Positions 23,601 through 34,400 of a stretch of DNA of 64,000 nt are shown here, one piece after another. The notes under the pieces are model-generated. The model was not told where the DNA came from and searched no databases. It saw nothing but the letters and a program-made list of their open reading frames with translations. The stretch spans positions 77,835,410 through 77,899,409 of the forward strand of contig NC_134839.1 in assembly GCF_965363235.1 (NCBI RefSeq), given 5' to 3'. A program made the position numbers and the translations under genes. Within the stretch, counting starts at the first letter, position 1; each line of letters opens with the position of its first letter. The stretch comes from Mytilus galloprovincialis. Lineage: Eukaryota > Mollusca > Bivalvia > Mytilida > Mytilidae.

Positions 23601-25808
23601 GTGAATTCACATTACTATAAGACGTGTCACGGTACTTATCTATCCCAAATTCATGTATTTGGTTTTGATGTTATAATTTTTATTCTCATAGGATTTTGTT
23701 TAATGCTTTGTCCGTTTCTGTGTGTGTGTGTGTGTTACATTTTTATGTTGTGTCGGTGTTCTCTTATATTTAATGCGTTTCCCTCAGTTTCAGTTTGTTA
23801 CCCCGATTTTGTTTTTTGTCCATGGATTTATGAGTTTTGAACAGCGGTATACTACTGTTGCCTTTATTTACTTCTACAAATTATGACTTGGATAGAGAGT
23901 TGTCTCATTGGCACTCATATTACATCTTCTTATATCTATGAAGCATCCAAGACAATTTGTAACTTTACTCTTTGAAATGAAATATGCTAATTTTTTATTT
24001 ATTTTTTATTTCCAATAAAAGCACCCATGTCAGTGTTATGTTATATATGTAGGTTTACTGAAGCTGATACAATACCGAGATTAACTATACAGACATGATT
24101 AATAGTCATTAATTATTTAGAGCGTGTGACCGCGATGGCAGTGCACTGAAAATCTGCAAGTTTGGTGAATAATTTAGAACGGGTGATACATGTAATGACC
24201 ATTTGAATATGTTCATTAAATGATTTTATCTGATATCATGAAAAAAAGTCCGTGAAGAGACTAATGTATAAAAATTTTAATTTTAGGATATTTGTCGTTC
24301 ACATAATGCCAGACTTGCTGAAATAGAAAGTAAAGAACAATCAGATTACTTAATTAAATTTTTTAAAGATTTTGGAAAACGTATGTATTTTTACAATTTA
24401 CTGTTCAACTGGAAAATTAATCAAAAATGCATATATCTATAATTTTGACTAGGGACTTTACTATATAGTTTGCAGTTTGTATGAATGCAAAATAGTCGTG
24501 GAGATATAACCAAACGGACACCTCAAAAAGTAAAACATATAAATGCACCTCCAAACACAGCGTCATATAATAGTAGCTTCATCCGGCAATTAGCCAACTA
24601 TTGTACAAATAACAGGTATACAAATACATTTTTGCTTTATTTGAAAAATGCATTTATCTATGATTTTAACTAGGGATTTTTCTATATTGTGTAGCTTATA
24701 TGAATACAAAATAGTCGCGGAGATAGCACATACCGCACATATCAAAAAGCTTAACATATAAATACACCTCCAAACACATCATTATATCATATATCTTTGT
24801 AAGGCATTTTATTATTGCTTTCTGGTTTTAAGATGGTGCATAACACTACAAGGAGATAACTGTAAAATGAGCTGATTCTTGTAAAGTAATAAAGATCAAA
24901 CAGTTGGGTAATCAGTCGCTGGTTAAGGAAATATCAAGCTCCTCAATGATCAAATTAAGTGACATCAAACTGCTATATATCCAATAAAATTTTCAAGATA
25001 AAGTGAGTTTTTATTTTTTTTGAATTTTTTGACAAAAACAAAAGAGTGTCGTTACAGGGTATAAATGATACATCCCTACAACAAACATACACTAAGTACA
25101 GATCTGAAAGTACTCGCAGCTACTGTTAGCTATATATGTAAAAGTCAACAACTAATAAAAAAGCATGTATCTAAGACTAAAATATCAATCAGTACACATT
25201 CAGCATACAATGAATTTCTTAGTGTTCTACAGCTATAGGAATATTGAACAATGCATATTTTTTTAAGTTAAAATTTTACTGATAAATATTTAACAGATCA
25301 TAGCTACTGGATAGGAGGAAGAGATGATGTGATCGAAGGAACATGGCAATGGGCTTCTTCCAACATAATATTTAACTTTACAGCATGGGCAAGTGGAAAG
25401 CCGAACAATTATCACGGAAACGAAGACTGCCTTCAAATGGACTATGGTCATAATTGGGAATGGAATGACCAACCCTGCTTAGAAACAGAATATTTCGTAT
25501 GTGAACTTAAGTAAGTATCTATGTTTATTTTCTAGTAAAGTTTGACCTTGTTTTATCAAGAACTTTTCTTTTGAGTCAATATTTGTCAATGATTGTAAAT
25601 TTTGTATGACAAAGGAGACATTATTTTGATTTTTTAACTGATTTTTTACATTTCCGTAAATACCTTTCTTCATACACCACCAAATTGATACAACCAATTC
25701 TTCGAAATTGTTCATAATATTCAAGATATGCATGTTATTTTACGTTAGTGATATTATAATTAACTTTATTTTTTCAGGTACCCTGACGACCTTCAAATTA
25801 TTGGATAA
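17633..25808 (+). CDS. C-type lectin gene 1 (five exons, 163-residue secreted CTLD protein)
   Basis: Exons: 17633-17690, 20639-20733, 24287-24380, 25297-25510 and 25778-25808, with GT-AG borders in phases 1, 0, 1 and 2. The product is a signal peptide plus one long-form C-type lectin domain. Six cysteines (residues 26, 37, 54, 127, 143, 151) would form the three usual disulfides; WIGG is at 87-90. The sugar/calcium site is mixed: KPN (117-119) replaces the usual EPN or QPD, while WND (138-140) is intact. Secreted single-CTLD proteins in bivalves are usually pattern-recognition lectins; sugar preference cannot be read here. Intron 2 holds a PLE. Lectin gene 2 downstream has the same exon lengths (95, 94, 214) and phases. 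The first exon is the least certain: a broken copy of it lies closer, at 20051. Confidence 0.82.
18225..18380 (+). repeat. Hammerhead-bearing repeat, subfamily A
   Basis: The flank CAATGCTCT.CAACTTCGTACTTTATTTG precedes the ribozyme motif here as it does at 42755-42810. Together these mark one interspersed repeat family of about 250 bp or more. Confidence 0.55.
18291..18336 (+). ncRNA. Hammerhead ribozyme motif, subfamily A
   Basis: Stem I GCGTCA pairs with TGGTGC. The core CTGATGA, GAAAC, loop GCGC and GTC are all present. Stem II (GACT with AGAC) has one mismatch compared with GTCT/AGAC elsewhere, so activity may be reduced. Confidence 0.7.
18985..19165 (-). repeat. Interspersed repeat R6
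   Basis: It has the words GCTGTCAGTTTTTATTGGTG, CAATTAAGTTTTGAGTCGA, GCACCTGTCACG and AGTGTTGACCA, matching the repeat that the 1108-1268 MITE entered. Confidence 0.45.
19793..19838 (+). ncRNA. Hammerhead motif, subfamily B, core mutated
   Basis: It reads ATCATCA, CTAAAGA (the invariant G after CU is lost), stem II GACA/TGTC, GAAA, stem III AU-UCGA-AU and C. Stem III still pairs with a changed loop. The core change predicts no activity. Confidence 0.6.
20051..20107 (+). pseudogene. Broken duplicate of lectin 1 exon 1
   Basis: It begins ATGGAGTATTCAGGGATT, identical to 17633-17650, and ends TGTTCG before GTAAG as the first copy does. Flanking sequence also matches (TCAAGGC.GTATT and AGAT.AGA upstream). 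It is one base shorter (57 against 58) and has an in-frame TAG, so it cannot supply a signal peptide. It lies only 0.5 kb before exon 2, so it may be an older first exon that was replaced, or the loser of a local duplication. Confidence 0.7.
20639..20733 (+). CDS. Lectin 1 exon 2, start of the CTLD
   Basis: TTTTAG acceptor and GAG|GTATGT donor. It codes CPVGWHHFEKSCYYL, the first two cysteines and the opening beta strand of a long-form CTLD, ending in WILAE. Confidence 0.9.
21012..21058 (+). ncRNA. Hammerhead ribozyme motif, subfamily A, best copy
   Basis: Stem I is fully Watson-Crick (ACGTCA with TGACGT). The core CTGATGA, stem II GTCT/AGAC with loop TTTGT, GAAA, stem III A-U and C-G closed by GCGC, and GTC at the cleavage site are all at consensus. 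It sits about 65 bases before PLE reverse transcriptase sequence on the same strand, where PLE terminal repeats are known to carry hammerheads. Confidence 0.82.
21120..22395 (+). mobile_element. Penelope-like element, reverse transcriptase region (broken)
   Basis: Typical PLE reverse transcriptase blocks appear in order: LYWIPKLHKTPYKERYIAGSS (21280-21340, R and S blocks), TFDFSTLYTTI (about 21510), the fingers-palm GIPMGTN-like block (about 21780), the catalytic FRYIDDVLSLNN (about 21915), then YDKRDDFNFPI and PSYGVYISQLIRYSRAC near 22100-22200, and a C-terminal VDPYEVSLTKLAKDIF-like end. The blocks lie in three frames, so the copy is dead. No GIY-YIG endonuclease was seen. It lies in intron 2 of lectin gene 1, in the same orientation as that gene. 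Confidence 0.85.
22852..22943. promoter_or_regulatory. Three CRE-like TGACGTCA palindromes
   Basis: The 8-mer TGACGTCA occurs at 22852, 22897 and 22936. It is the site bound by CREB/ATF factors in animals. Three copies in 92 bases of AT-rich DNA is notable, but they may simply be part of a repeat. Confidence 0.4.
23242..23286 (+). ncRNA. Decayed hammerhead motif
   Basis: GGCGTCACCGGTGAGTC and CTTCTGGCGTATTA align with stem I and the cleavage region of subfamily A, but the core is lost (CCGGTGA, AACAAAT). Confidence 0.5.
24287..24380 (+). CDS. Lectin 1 exon 3
   Basis: TTTTAG acceptor and AAAC|GTATGT donor. It codes DICRSHNARLAEIESKEQ, the helix-2 region of the CTLD with its cysteine and the conserved ARLAEIES block. 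Confidence 0.9.
25297..25510 (+). CDS. Lectin 1 exon 4, ligand-site half of the CTLD
   Basis: It codes YWIGGRDDV, then the long loop with KPN, the conserved cysteine in NEDCLQM, the WND in WEWNDQPC and the last cysteine in FVCELK. The donor GTAAGT follows AA, giving phase 2. Confidence 0.92.
25778..25808 (+). CDS. Lectin 1 exon 5, C-terminal tail
   Basis: A TTTTTTTCAG acceptor, one base finishing Lys, then YPDDLQIIG and TAA. The tail pairs with YPESVIES... of lectin 2, which supports this short exon. A poly(A) signal lies at 25863-25868. Confidence 0.8.
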
Positions 25809-25862
25809 AGAAATATTTTGTTATTAAGAAAAATTGAAATAATGTTACTGTCTTGTTTTCTA

Positions 25863-25868
25863 AATAAA
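25863..25868 (+). promoter_or_regulatory. AATAAA poly(A) signal of lectin 1
   Basis: Canonical hexamer 55 bases after the stop codon. Confidence 0.6.
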
Positions 25869-26035
25869 TAGACAATAACTAATGTTTAATTAATATCAGT
25901 GTTCTTCTGAATTAATGACAGATAATGTGATTGCTGTATTATTCGTTATGGAAGAGATGAAAATTGAGGTTTTTGTGGATGTTATTTGCTAGTTAATTGA
26001 AAAGAAATATTTTAAAGATGTATATGTAAAGGAAA

Positions 26036-26530
26036 ATCGAAAGATACCAAAGGGATTATCAAACTCATAAGTTAAAAATAAACTGACAAAGCCAAGGCAT
26101 AAAACTAAAAAGACCAAACAGACAAACAAAAGTACTTAAAGCACAACACACAACACAAAAGACTGTCACATCCCAACAACCGGGGATGAGATCTGGTGTT
26201 TATGAAGGGTAATCAGATCCTGCTGCATATGTGGCGCCCTTCGTTGAACTCATACAAGTACGCACCGGGTTATAGATCTGTTTCGGTAGGTCACTACATA
26301 CATAAGAAAATGCATGTACCAAGTCAGGAATATGACAGTTGTTTTCCACTCGTGTGTTGTGTTCGATCTTTTCACTTTGCTATTTGATTGGGGGCTTATC
26401 GTTTTGAGATTTAACTTTTTGTTACGGAAAAGAGAATAGTATTGTGGTAACGACAATTGGAACATTTTCGCCGTCATCTGTAAACCAACTCGTGATGACG
26501 TCCGTAACATTTACAGGGGGATAATAAAAT
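26036..26530 (-). repeat. R3 and R5 repeat copies
   Basis: AAGATACCAAAGGGATTATC and AAATAAACTGACAAAGCC are the reverse of the R3 block at 4748-4935. 26290-26410 holds the reverse R5 phrase TACCAAGTCAGGAATATG. Confidence 0.5.
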
Positions 26531-26610
26531 TTTCACTACTGATAACTCTTCGTTTGATTGCTTCCTTGTGAACAGGAACCTATGGTAGCCGATTTAGGTC
26601 ATATTTGATA

Positions 26611-27429
26611 GGGCGAAAACGCAAAATCGCAAAGTCATAAACGCGAAGTCGAAAAGGCAAAAAGGCGAAGTCAAAAACGCGAAAAGGAGAAATATATTTT
26701 TTTTCGATTTCGCGTTTTCGACTTCGCGTTTTCGCCTTTTAGCTTTTTCGCGATATACATGTTATTACAACATAACATTTTGAATATAATTGGAGACAAG
26801 ACTACAAAGTATAAGTCATTCAAATGATGGTCATATAAATTTCATATCTGTGAAATACTTTAAATATTTTCATGAATTAGACAAATCTCTTACATTCTTT
26901 GTGGGCTGAACAAATTTAAAAACAGATGCAATTGTATCAAATAAAATGCCTTTGAATATACAATTTGCTTGAAATCATATTTTTGACATATTTAAATAAA
27001 TTTGTTAATTGATTCAGTTTCTCAATTTATTTTGTTCATCTGGTTTTGACACGGGGAGGATTTTTGTTATTGTCTATCGCATTTAACAGTTTATCCCTTG
27101 TCCCCTTGGTTTGTCCTGTAGATGAACCAATTTCCTATTTGAAAATTTGACATATTAATCAATGGTTTAGTAATTAGGAAACACATACTATATCCAATAA
27201 ATCCAGGTTATCCTTTTTTTTAATTAAAAGAACTTGCGATAGGTTTAGGATAGTCGAAATGAAGAAAAGGCGAAAGGTGAAAACGAGAAATCGCGAAAAC
27301 TCGAAAAGGCAAAAAAGCGAAAACGCAAAAAAGGATAGAAAAATATTTCGCGTTTTCGCGTTTTCTCGACTTCGCCTTTTAGTGTTTTCGACTTTGCGTT
27401 TTCGAGTTTTCGATTTAGAGATTTCGCCC
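26611..27429. mobile_element. 819-bp inverted-repeat element with CGAAAA-word arms
   Basis: Ends GGGCGAAA and TTTCGCCC are flanked by TA on both sides (26609-26610 and 27430-27431), as for TA-targeting DNA transposons. The arms at 26611-26757 and 27258-27429 are themselves long imperfect hairpins: purine words like CGAAAAGGCGAAG on one half and the complementary CTTCGCGTTTTCGCC words on the other. The middle (about 26758-27257) is AT-rich and non-coding. A related scrap follows at 27442-27460. Confidence 0.65.
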
Positions 27430-27562
27430 TATAGAATATGAAAGGCGAAAACGCGAAATGGCCTTAACCGGTCACCATAGGAATCATCTAGCAATTAAAG
27501 GATTATAGGAATAAAGGGCTGCGCTTTAGCGCATGATACGCCCGTTGTTTGAAAGAATACGG

Positions 27563-27966
27563 GCGTATAAAAATTGCAAAAAAGACAGCAATTACAATGA
27601 GGAGCAGCAAGAAGATAACAGCGAAAGTGAAGATGGTGAAAGTGACTCTACTGAAAGTTATGATCTAAATGAGGAAGTAGGTAATGAGTGTAAGGATTTC
27701 ATTGACGACGGGCGTATAAAAATGGCAAAAAAGACTACAATGAAAATGAGGAGCAGCAAGAAGATAACAGGGAAAGTGAAGATGGTGAAAGTGACTCTAC
27801 TGAAAGTTATGATCTAAATGAGGAAGTAGGTGATGAAAGTAAGGATTTCATTGATGATGAAGATAAAGATTTCATTGATGATGAGGAGGCCTCTTCTGAG
27901 AAAGAAAATGAGGATTTTTCTGATGATGAGGAAAGTGATTACAGTGAAGAAGACACTGATGATTAA
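27563..27966 (+). pseudogene. Acidic C-terminal coding fragment with an internal duplication
   Basis: The final frame (about 27730 to TAA at 27964-27966) codes a strongly acidic tail with the pieces ESEDGESDSTESYDLNEE, KDFIDDEDKDFIDDEEA and SDYSEEDTDD. An almost identical segment of about 145 bp comes just before it (27563-27710), in another frame, so the duplication broke the reading. There is no start, domain or splice site. It looks like the tail of a nuclear or nucleolar-type acidic protein caught in the surrounding element; the source gene is unknown. Confidence 0.5.
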
Positions 27967-28814
27967 ACCTAGTTCAGCTTTTCAATATTTAGCATAAAAG
28001 ACAAATATCATTAACATTGGCATATAACATAGAAGTCTTCAATGCAATATAAGGAAAGTGATATATGATTATGGGTTTTAGTAATTCTTTGGCTGATTTC
28101 CAAATTTTCTAGTAGTTTGAAAGATGGTAATTTTATTGCGGTATATTGCTCATAGTTAGATTCTGTTAGACACAGTAAGGAATCCATACTAAATTATACA
28201 AAGATGTATGCAAAAGTTGTTCAAATGGTGCTTAATATGGTGGATAATGATTATTACCTTTTTATTGTTTAGAATATTCACAAGATGATCATATTGATAA
28301 ATGTTTAGGAGACTTGATTTCCTTATTTTTTTCATAAAATCACACCCTTTAACATTTAAGGAATATTTAGTGACATGTTAGGATTTCCATGTTGTCACTT
28401 GTTCACTTATTATGTGCTATTGTAGACTAGTTATGTTTTATAACATTTTTTATTGCGCTCAACCCTTCCGTCGAAACCGAACTCTATAAAAAAAGCTGCA
28501 ATGCTAAGGTATCATTTGTGATTTCAATTGCAACCAATTTTAACAAGAGCAAACATCCTATATGCAAAAACAGTATTTGATTTTTATCCATAGCTTAGAT
28601 AGTAAAAATGTTATCATAAAATGATATATGCCTCAGGGGACAGTTAGTATCTCAGAGACTGCTTATGTGCTTTCATCCTTGCAACCATTCAATAATAGTA
28701 CAAACGTATGACATTCATGGAACCTATTTTTTACAAGAAATTTAATGTTTTAAATTGAACTAAAGATTTTACAAATTTTATGTTTTCATCAGATTTTATT
28801 AAGTATTATTTGTA

Positions 28815-29373
28815 ACATCAATAGATATAAATAATTCACCAAATTTCATGGACATTGGTTAAAGCCTTTTTGAGTTCTTGTCCGAAGTGTTAAAAATCAC
28901 CCTTTTTTTTATGAATAAACCCAATAAATCCAAAACTTAAAATCTGAAATTTATAAAAATTGAAAGGGAGCTTACATCAATAGATATAAACAATTCACCA
29001 AAGTTTCATGGACATTGGTGAAAGCCTTTTTGAGTTATTGTCCGAAGTGTTAAAAATCCCCCTTTTTTATGAATAAAGCCCCATTAATCCAAACTTGAAA
29101 TCTGAAATTTATAAAATTGAAAGGGAGCTTACATCAATAGATATAAACAATTCACCAAAGTTTCATGGACATTGGTGAAGCCTTTTTGAGTTATTGTCCG
29201 AAGTGTTGAAAATCCCCCACTTTTTTATGAATAAAGCCCCATAAATCCAAAACTTAAAATCTGAAATTAAAAAAGACCAAAGGGAGCTTACGTCAATAGA
29301 TATAAACAATTCACATAAGTTTCATGGAAATTGGTGAAAGTGTTTTTGAGTTATTGTCCGAAGTGTGGACGAC
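28815..29373. repeat. Tandem repeat, about 155-bp unit, roughly 3.5 copies
   Basis: Each unit has AATAGATATAAA, TTTCATGGACATTGGT, TTTTTGAGTTATTGTCCGAA and AAAGGGAGCTTAC in the same order; starts are near 28819, 28979, 29133 and 29293. Units differ by a few bases and A-run lengths. The last unit is cut short by a GACGGACG microsatellite (29374-29400). Confidence 0.85.
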
Positions 29374-29929
29374 GGACGGACAGACGGACGGACGGACAAC
29401 GGTATACCATAATACGTCCCGTCTAAAAGACGGGCGTATAAAAACAAGCCCTGGAAAATCGTATCAACTGAGAGGTATATGGAAATAATGAAATGAAAGA
29501 ATTTTAATTAAGAAGCTGAAATAATCTCATTTTGTATTAAATTTAAAAGCATTATCAATTTCTAGATGTCAGACTCAACTGTTTCTGTTGTAGCCTTTAT
29601 CGCAGATTCGTGGGAATAGATCCGTGTTAAACATTGTCACACAACTATAAATAATCTAGTGAAAGAACATCATTTTTGTAGCTGAATGTGAAGTTAAATG
29701 ATTATGTTTACTTCTTTTTCTTCTTCCCAAGAAAATCCTGTATACAATCAGCCACAAATGAATAAAATAACAAGTTCAACTTGGCAAGAAAGGAACACAT
29801 TTGTTTTCCACGAGAATACCGATTGTTTTTTTTTCAACACGTCCTCCAAACGTGACCAATATGTTGTCATTCAAAAAGTTTAAAATAGTAACCTTAAAGT
29901 ATTTAAGCAGTCTTGAGCCTATTGTTAAG

Positions 29930-30225
29930 TGGTTGTGTACTACTATTTGTCTGTTTTGTTTTTTTAACCATGGCGTTGTCAGTTTATTTTCGATCTATGG
30001 ATTCGAATGTCTTTCGCCCCTCTTGTTATGGTTCGTACGTGGTTCTTTTTTTTCGTGTTTGTTTTATATAGATTTTACTGTTTATTTTCCTGTTTGAATG
30101 TTTTTTACACTATTCTTTTTTGGGGTCCTTTATAGCATGCTGCTCGGTGAAAACCAAAGCTCCGTGTTGAAGGCCGTACTTTGACTTATGATTATCAACT
30201 CTTTAAAAATTGTGACTTGTAAAAC
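29930..30225. repeat. R3 (+) and R1 (-) fragments
   Basis: CCATGGCGTTGTCAGTTTAT matches R3. 30125-30225 (CTTTATAGCATGCTGCTCGG, GTTGAAGGCCGTACTTTGAC) matches the reverse of the R1 middle. Confidence 0.45.
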
Positions 30226-31162
30226 GAGATTGCATTCATACCATATCTCCTGATTTATAGTGTATTTTTACTCGTTTCTAAAGCTGTATTTCGAGTTAGA
30301 AGATATGTATTTCTGCATCTTGTGATACTCTACGGAAAAAATGGCATGGACCTTGTACTTGTAAACATTCATTATAGAAACCAACAGAAGGAATGACATC
30401 ACTAGTTCATAGCTCCATCGTTCTCGTTGATAAATTCTGCAATTTCTTGTTTGTCTTATGTTCAAATAAAGTGGAAGTCATTTCATCTTCTGACATGTGC
30501 TGAAAAAAACCTAACATACCTGAAGTTGCATATTAGAAGGCAATTGTTCCTGAAAGTTTGATAGTACGAAAACATGTACTTTTTAATCTAAAGAACATAT
30601 TATGCCAATGGAAATTTTAGACTTAACTATTTGATACATTTTATTTTTTTTTTAAATTAAGACAAGGTGGCTGTTATATCACCTTATTTGAATTCAAAAT
30701 ATCGACGTCATGCCTAAATCTAAAATAGACAACATTACTTTTTATACACGAATACAATCTTTAGATGATTAAATCTCCTTGTATGCCAATACACACTGTC
30801 ATCAGTCAATCAAGTCGTATGTTTTTCCTGCCAGATCTTGGATACTCCTGAATAGCAATTAGATCCTAAAGCACTAAAGGCACACCTCGTTTTTTATTTG
30901 ATTGAAACCCAGTCTTATTTGTTGACAAAGTAAAACAAAGAACCCACTTAGTCTTACTAAATACGGAGAAGAAACATTTCGTACTGATTTTTATTTTATG
31001 TACCTTTCTTCACCTTTTAGTAGAACACCGACTCAGATTAAAAAGAGGGAGGATTGAGATCACAAAAAGATAAATGTTACACATATCCTATGTGTATGTC
31101 ATTGCGATAAGGAGCAATTGTAAAATTTTCCAATAGTGTATTCAAAATACGAGGGTTTGATG

Positions 31163-31303
31163 TAGAGGAGAGTGCGGTTTGGGATTTTATGTTTTTTGTT
31201 TGTTTGTTGTTGTTGTAGAGGAGAGTGCGGTTGGGGGATTTTATGTTTTTTGTTTGCTTGTTGTTGTTGTTGTTGTTGGCGGGGGGGGGGGGGGGGGGGG
31301 GGG
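31163..31303. repeat. Doubled 54-bp unit, TTG microsatellite and 23-base G run
   Basis: GTAGAGGAGAGTGCGGTT...TTGTTTG is present twice in tandem (31163-31216 and 31217-31270), each ending in TTG repeats, then an unbroken run of 23 G at 31281-31303. The G run may be miscounted by sequencing. Confidence 0.8.
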
Positions 31304-31422
31304 TAATTGTGTATATCTTTTAACTGACCATTCGTTATTAATGATAATACTTTAAACTCCAAGTCAATGTAAGGACAATAGATAAGACTTCATACTAACG
31401 ACTACTTTTATAACAATTTACA

Positions 31423-31474
31423 ATGAACAGATGTCTACGTGTGATTGTTATAATTATTACTTTGCATATATTTG
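31423..31474 (+). CDS. Lectin 2 exon 1, signal peptide
   Basis: ATG with CAACA just before it, a run of I, V and L residues, and a TTTG|GTAAGT donor in phase 1. Confidence 0.85.
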
Positions 31475-34400
31475 GTAAGTGTGGCAGCAAGATTGAAAAT
31501 TTAAACTTTCAAAGTTTTGATTATTTTATGAGTTTATAAATGTATTATAAAATTTTCTGAACAAAATTAAGGCGCAATGAAACTTCAAATGTATACTTGT
31601 TTTGTTCTTTCAGAGACGTTTGGAAGTGATTGTCCCATTGGCTGGAACCACTTTTATCGATCATGTTACATGTTTAGTAATGATGCATATGATTGGTTAC
31701 TTGCGGAGGTACTACTTTAAAAATATCAAAGACATGTAGTTTGTAAAACTCATTTGACTGTAATTGTGTGTTCTTAAGTTATTGTTTTCATCTCTTGGAC
31801 AATCATTCAAAATATGTTTTTTATCTATGATACAGTTAATACATATTCGTTTTTTTGACATTATAATATATCCTTACATTTTGATACTTTGTGTTTAGAG
31901 GAATATTATTCCAATCTCTTTGAAGAACGTTGTGATACACAAAATTAATTATTTAATCAGAACGTTTTAATAAGACCATGTAACTTTTAGAAGATATTTT
32001 TCCAAAAAAGTAACATTTGAGTGACGATTTCTATGTATTGGTCATTTGATATTCCTCATTTTCATCTATATAGTCACCAAACTTCGAAATATCACTAGAT
32101 TTATAAACGTTGAGTATAATTTTCATATTAGCCTTTGCTGTTTATGCTCTGCATTCTTATAAGCAATAGATTGGACAGAAATTCGTATCTGCCTTTCATG
32201 AACCAGACTGTGTGCTCCAATATATATATATCTTAATTCCTAAGTAGATCATACATGTACATGCACTTGAATTGTTTGGAATATTTAGTGTTCACACCCT
32301 AAGAACCGAAAGTAACACCATAAGAACACGGTAAAGGTATTAAAGTAATATCACCAGCAAAGCAAGTAAAATTACAAATTAGGAAAGAGAGCCATCTTTT
32401 TTAGTTGAATCATTTGATATCAGGTATTATTTTTTTCTGATAAAATGGAAAATATGTATAAACTGACACCAAATAATGTTAAAACGTTTCGACCACTTAA
32501 CAGAAATTGTTTTATGAATTTTACATAAATAATTGCATAGAAGAAACGATAGTTTAAAGCATTTTATTTTGTAATTTCTATAAATAATTTCTAAATTAAT
32601 TTAAATTCCAGAGTAGCTGTCGTGCACATGATGCAAGACTTGTAGAGATAGAATCCCAGGAACAGTACAACTATTTGGTAAATTCAACTCTTTCGATTGG
32701 AGCAGGTACGTCTTACGTGCTCCTACGATACATTTGTTTTGGTAGCAAGGCACCTCAGATATAGTAACCATAGTTTGACCTGGCTACAAATATAAATCGC
32801 CATATCGAATGTTTCGTTTCAAGTCACAATGACGGTTGTCAAGTTAGTCGACATAATGATGGTAAATGTACTATGCATTGTGTGTTTTTTTCTCTCTCAT
32901 AACACAGTAAATATAAAAACCGTCAGCCTTAAATCCATGTCAGTATGGATGATAACTGTGCCCATATTATTGCAAGTTTATACGCCTGCTGTTATTCCAA
33001 AACGAAAGACACACGTTACACTAATATATTTTAACAATGAAGGAGATATGTATTTGGCATATGTTGAACATCGGTTAAACTACTGTTGTATACAGCTAAG
33101 TTCTTTTCGAATTAGTTTTTGATATTTTCTGTACTTTCTCAATTTCAGGTTGTTAAAACTCTTCGTTATTCTTGTTATCGGTTTCTGAGTCGGTATCGTT
33201 ATCATCTGTATTGGCCTCTTTTAAACTTGTTCTGTTTGTTTACAAAAAACTTATCGAAACTGATGAGTTTTTTAAACGAAATGCGCGTCTGTCGTTCCCA
33301 ATAACAAACATTCTATCTTATATGATATTTTCCATCACGAGATTCACATTGGAGATGTTAAAATGTTACATAAAAATAAGTAGATGTGGCATCTCTGCTT
33401 TATATGTTTTGCTATGTGACGGTAGCTTTATATTTTTCTATAATCCTACTTGTTTAGAGATTGTGTCATAAGATTGCTGGTAAATACCTTTATTCTGACA
33501 ATGCAGACTACACACAGAAGCTTTTCACGAAAAACGAAAAAAAGCTGGCATTACTATTTAACTTCCCTTTTGAATAAATACATGTTGTTCGTTTACTCAA
33601 TAATTTGGTGATTATGTTGATTGCTTTTATCCATATAAACTTTAAAAAGTCAAATCACAAAGATACTGAACTCTGATGAAAATTCAAAACGGAAAGTCCT
33701 TATTCAAATAAACGATATCGATGATACCTGTATGTTTGTCTTATATCTTGACTTACATCTAGAGGTTGACAATGAGAACTTAACAAAATTTACTAATTTT
33801 GTATTTTACGTTTTAGTATAAACGTATGTTTATGTAGTACTTCAAGTTCAGGACCGTAGTAAAAATCTATTGACAAAAATGCACAATTTTTCTATCAGGT
33901 AGGTTCATAATTGTTGAGATAATGCTTTGTCATGTCCCTATAGCATTTAGAAACCTTGGAGTTAGATACTCATCATAACCATCACTTTTAGATATAACTA
34001 TTATTTCTATTTAATTTTAAAAGCTTATTTCGATAGTATTCTATTTCTTTGTATATGACAATTAAAATGTTATCGTTTCAGACGTGGATTATTGGATCGG
34101 AGGTCGTGATGATGTAACTGAAGGAATATGGAAATGGGCGTTTTCTAACCGAAATTTTAGTTACATTGCATGGGGACCTGGTGAACCAAACAGTTATCAT
34201 GAACACGAGAATTGTTTAGTAATGGCAGATAAGTATCATTGGTTATGGGCCGATAGGAGATGTTCGGAATCACATAACTTCATATGCGAGAGAAAGTAAG
34301 CAGAAAATTTATATTTCAAAATGCAATTGAAAAATAAAACGTTTAAAAAATAGACGTAGGAAGTACATGAAATAAAATTAGACACGCTGAGGTATATTGA

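Larger units (their letters stand above)
22396..23940 (+). repeat. PLE 3' flank with an internal direct repeat
   Basis: A block at about 22455-22600 (AAGACGTGTTACGGTACTTA, TATCCCAAATTCATGTATTT, GGATTTTGT) recurs at about 23588-23710. Between the two lie three TGACGTCA palindromes, a worn hammerhead (23242-23286) and an R5 remnant. A minus-strand R1 end (GTTGTCTCATTGGCACTCAT) closes the stretch. This fits repeated or nested PLE ends inside the lectin intron. Confidence 0.55.
27520..29443 (+). mobile_element. Element with ATACGCCCGT ends carrying an acidic coding fragment and 155-bp repeats
   Basis: The left end (27536-27545, ATACGCCCGT) is the inverse of the right end (29430-29439, ACGGGCGTAT). 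Just outside the left end is the hairpin TGCGC-TTTA-GCGCA (27520-27533). At the right end CCCGTCT and AGACGGG form another (29418-29434). Inside are a doubled acidic coding segment, a 3' AT-rich stretch, about 3.5 tandem units and a GACG microsatellite. No transposase or helicase is visible. It could be a non-autonomous Helitron-like or TIR element; I cannot decide. Confidence 0.5.

Noticed and set aside
31099-31362. Pro/Gln-rich open frame on the minus strand
   Set aside because: It is the translation of the G run and TTG microsatellite.
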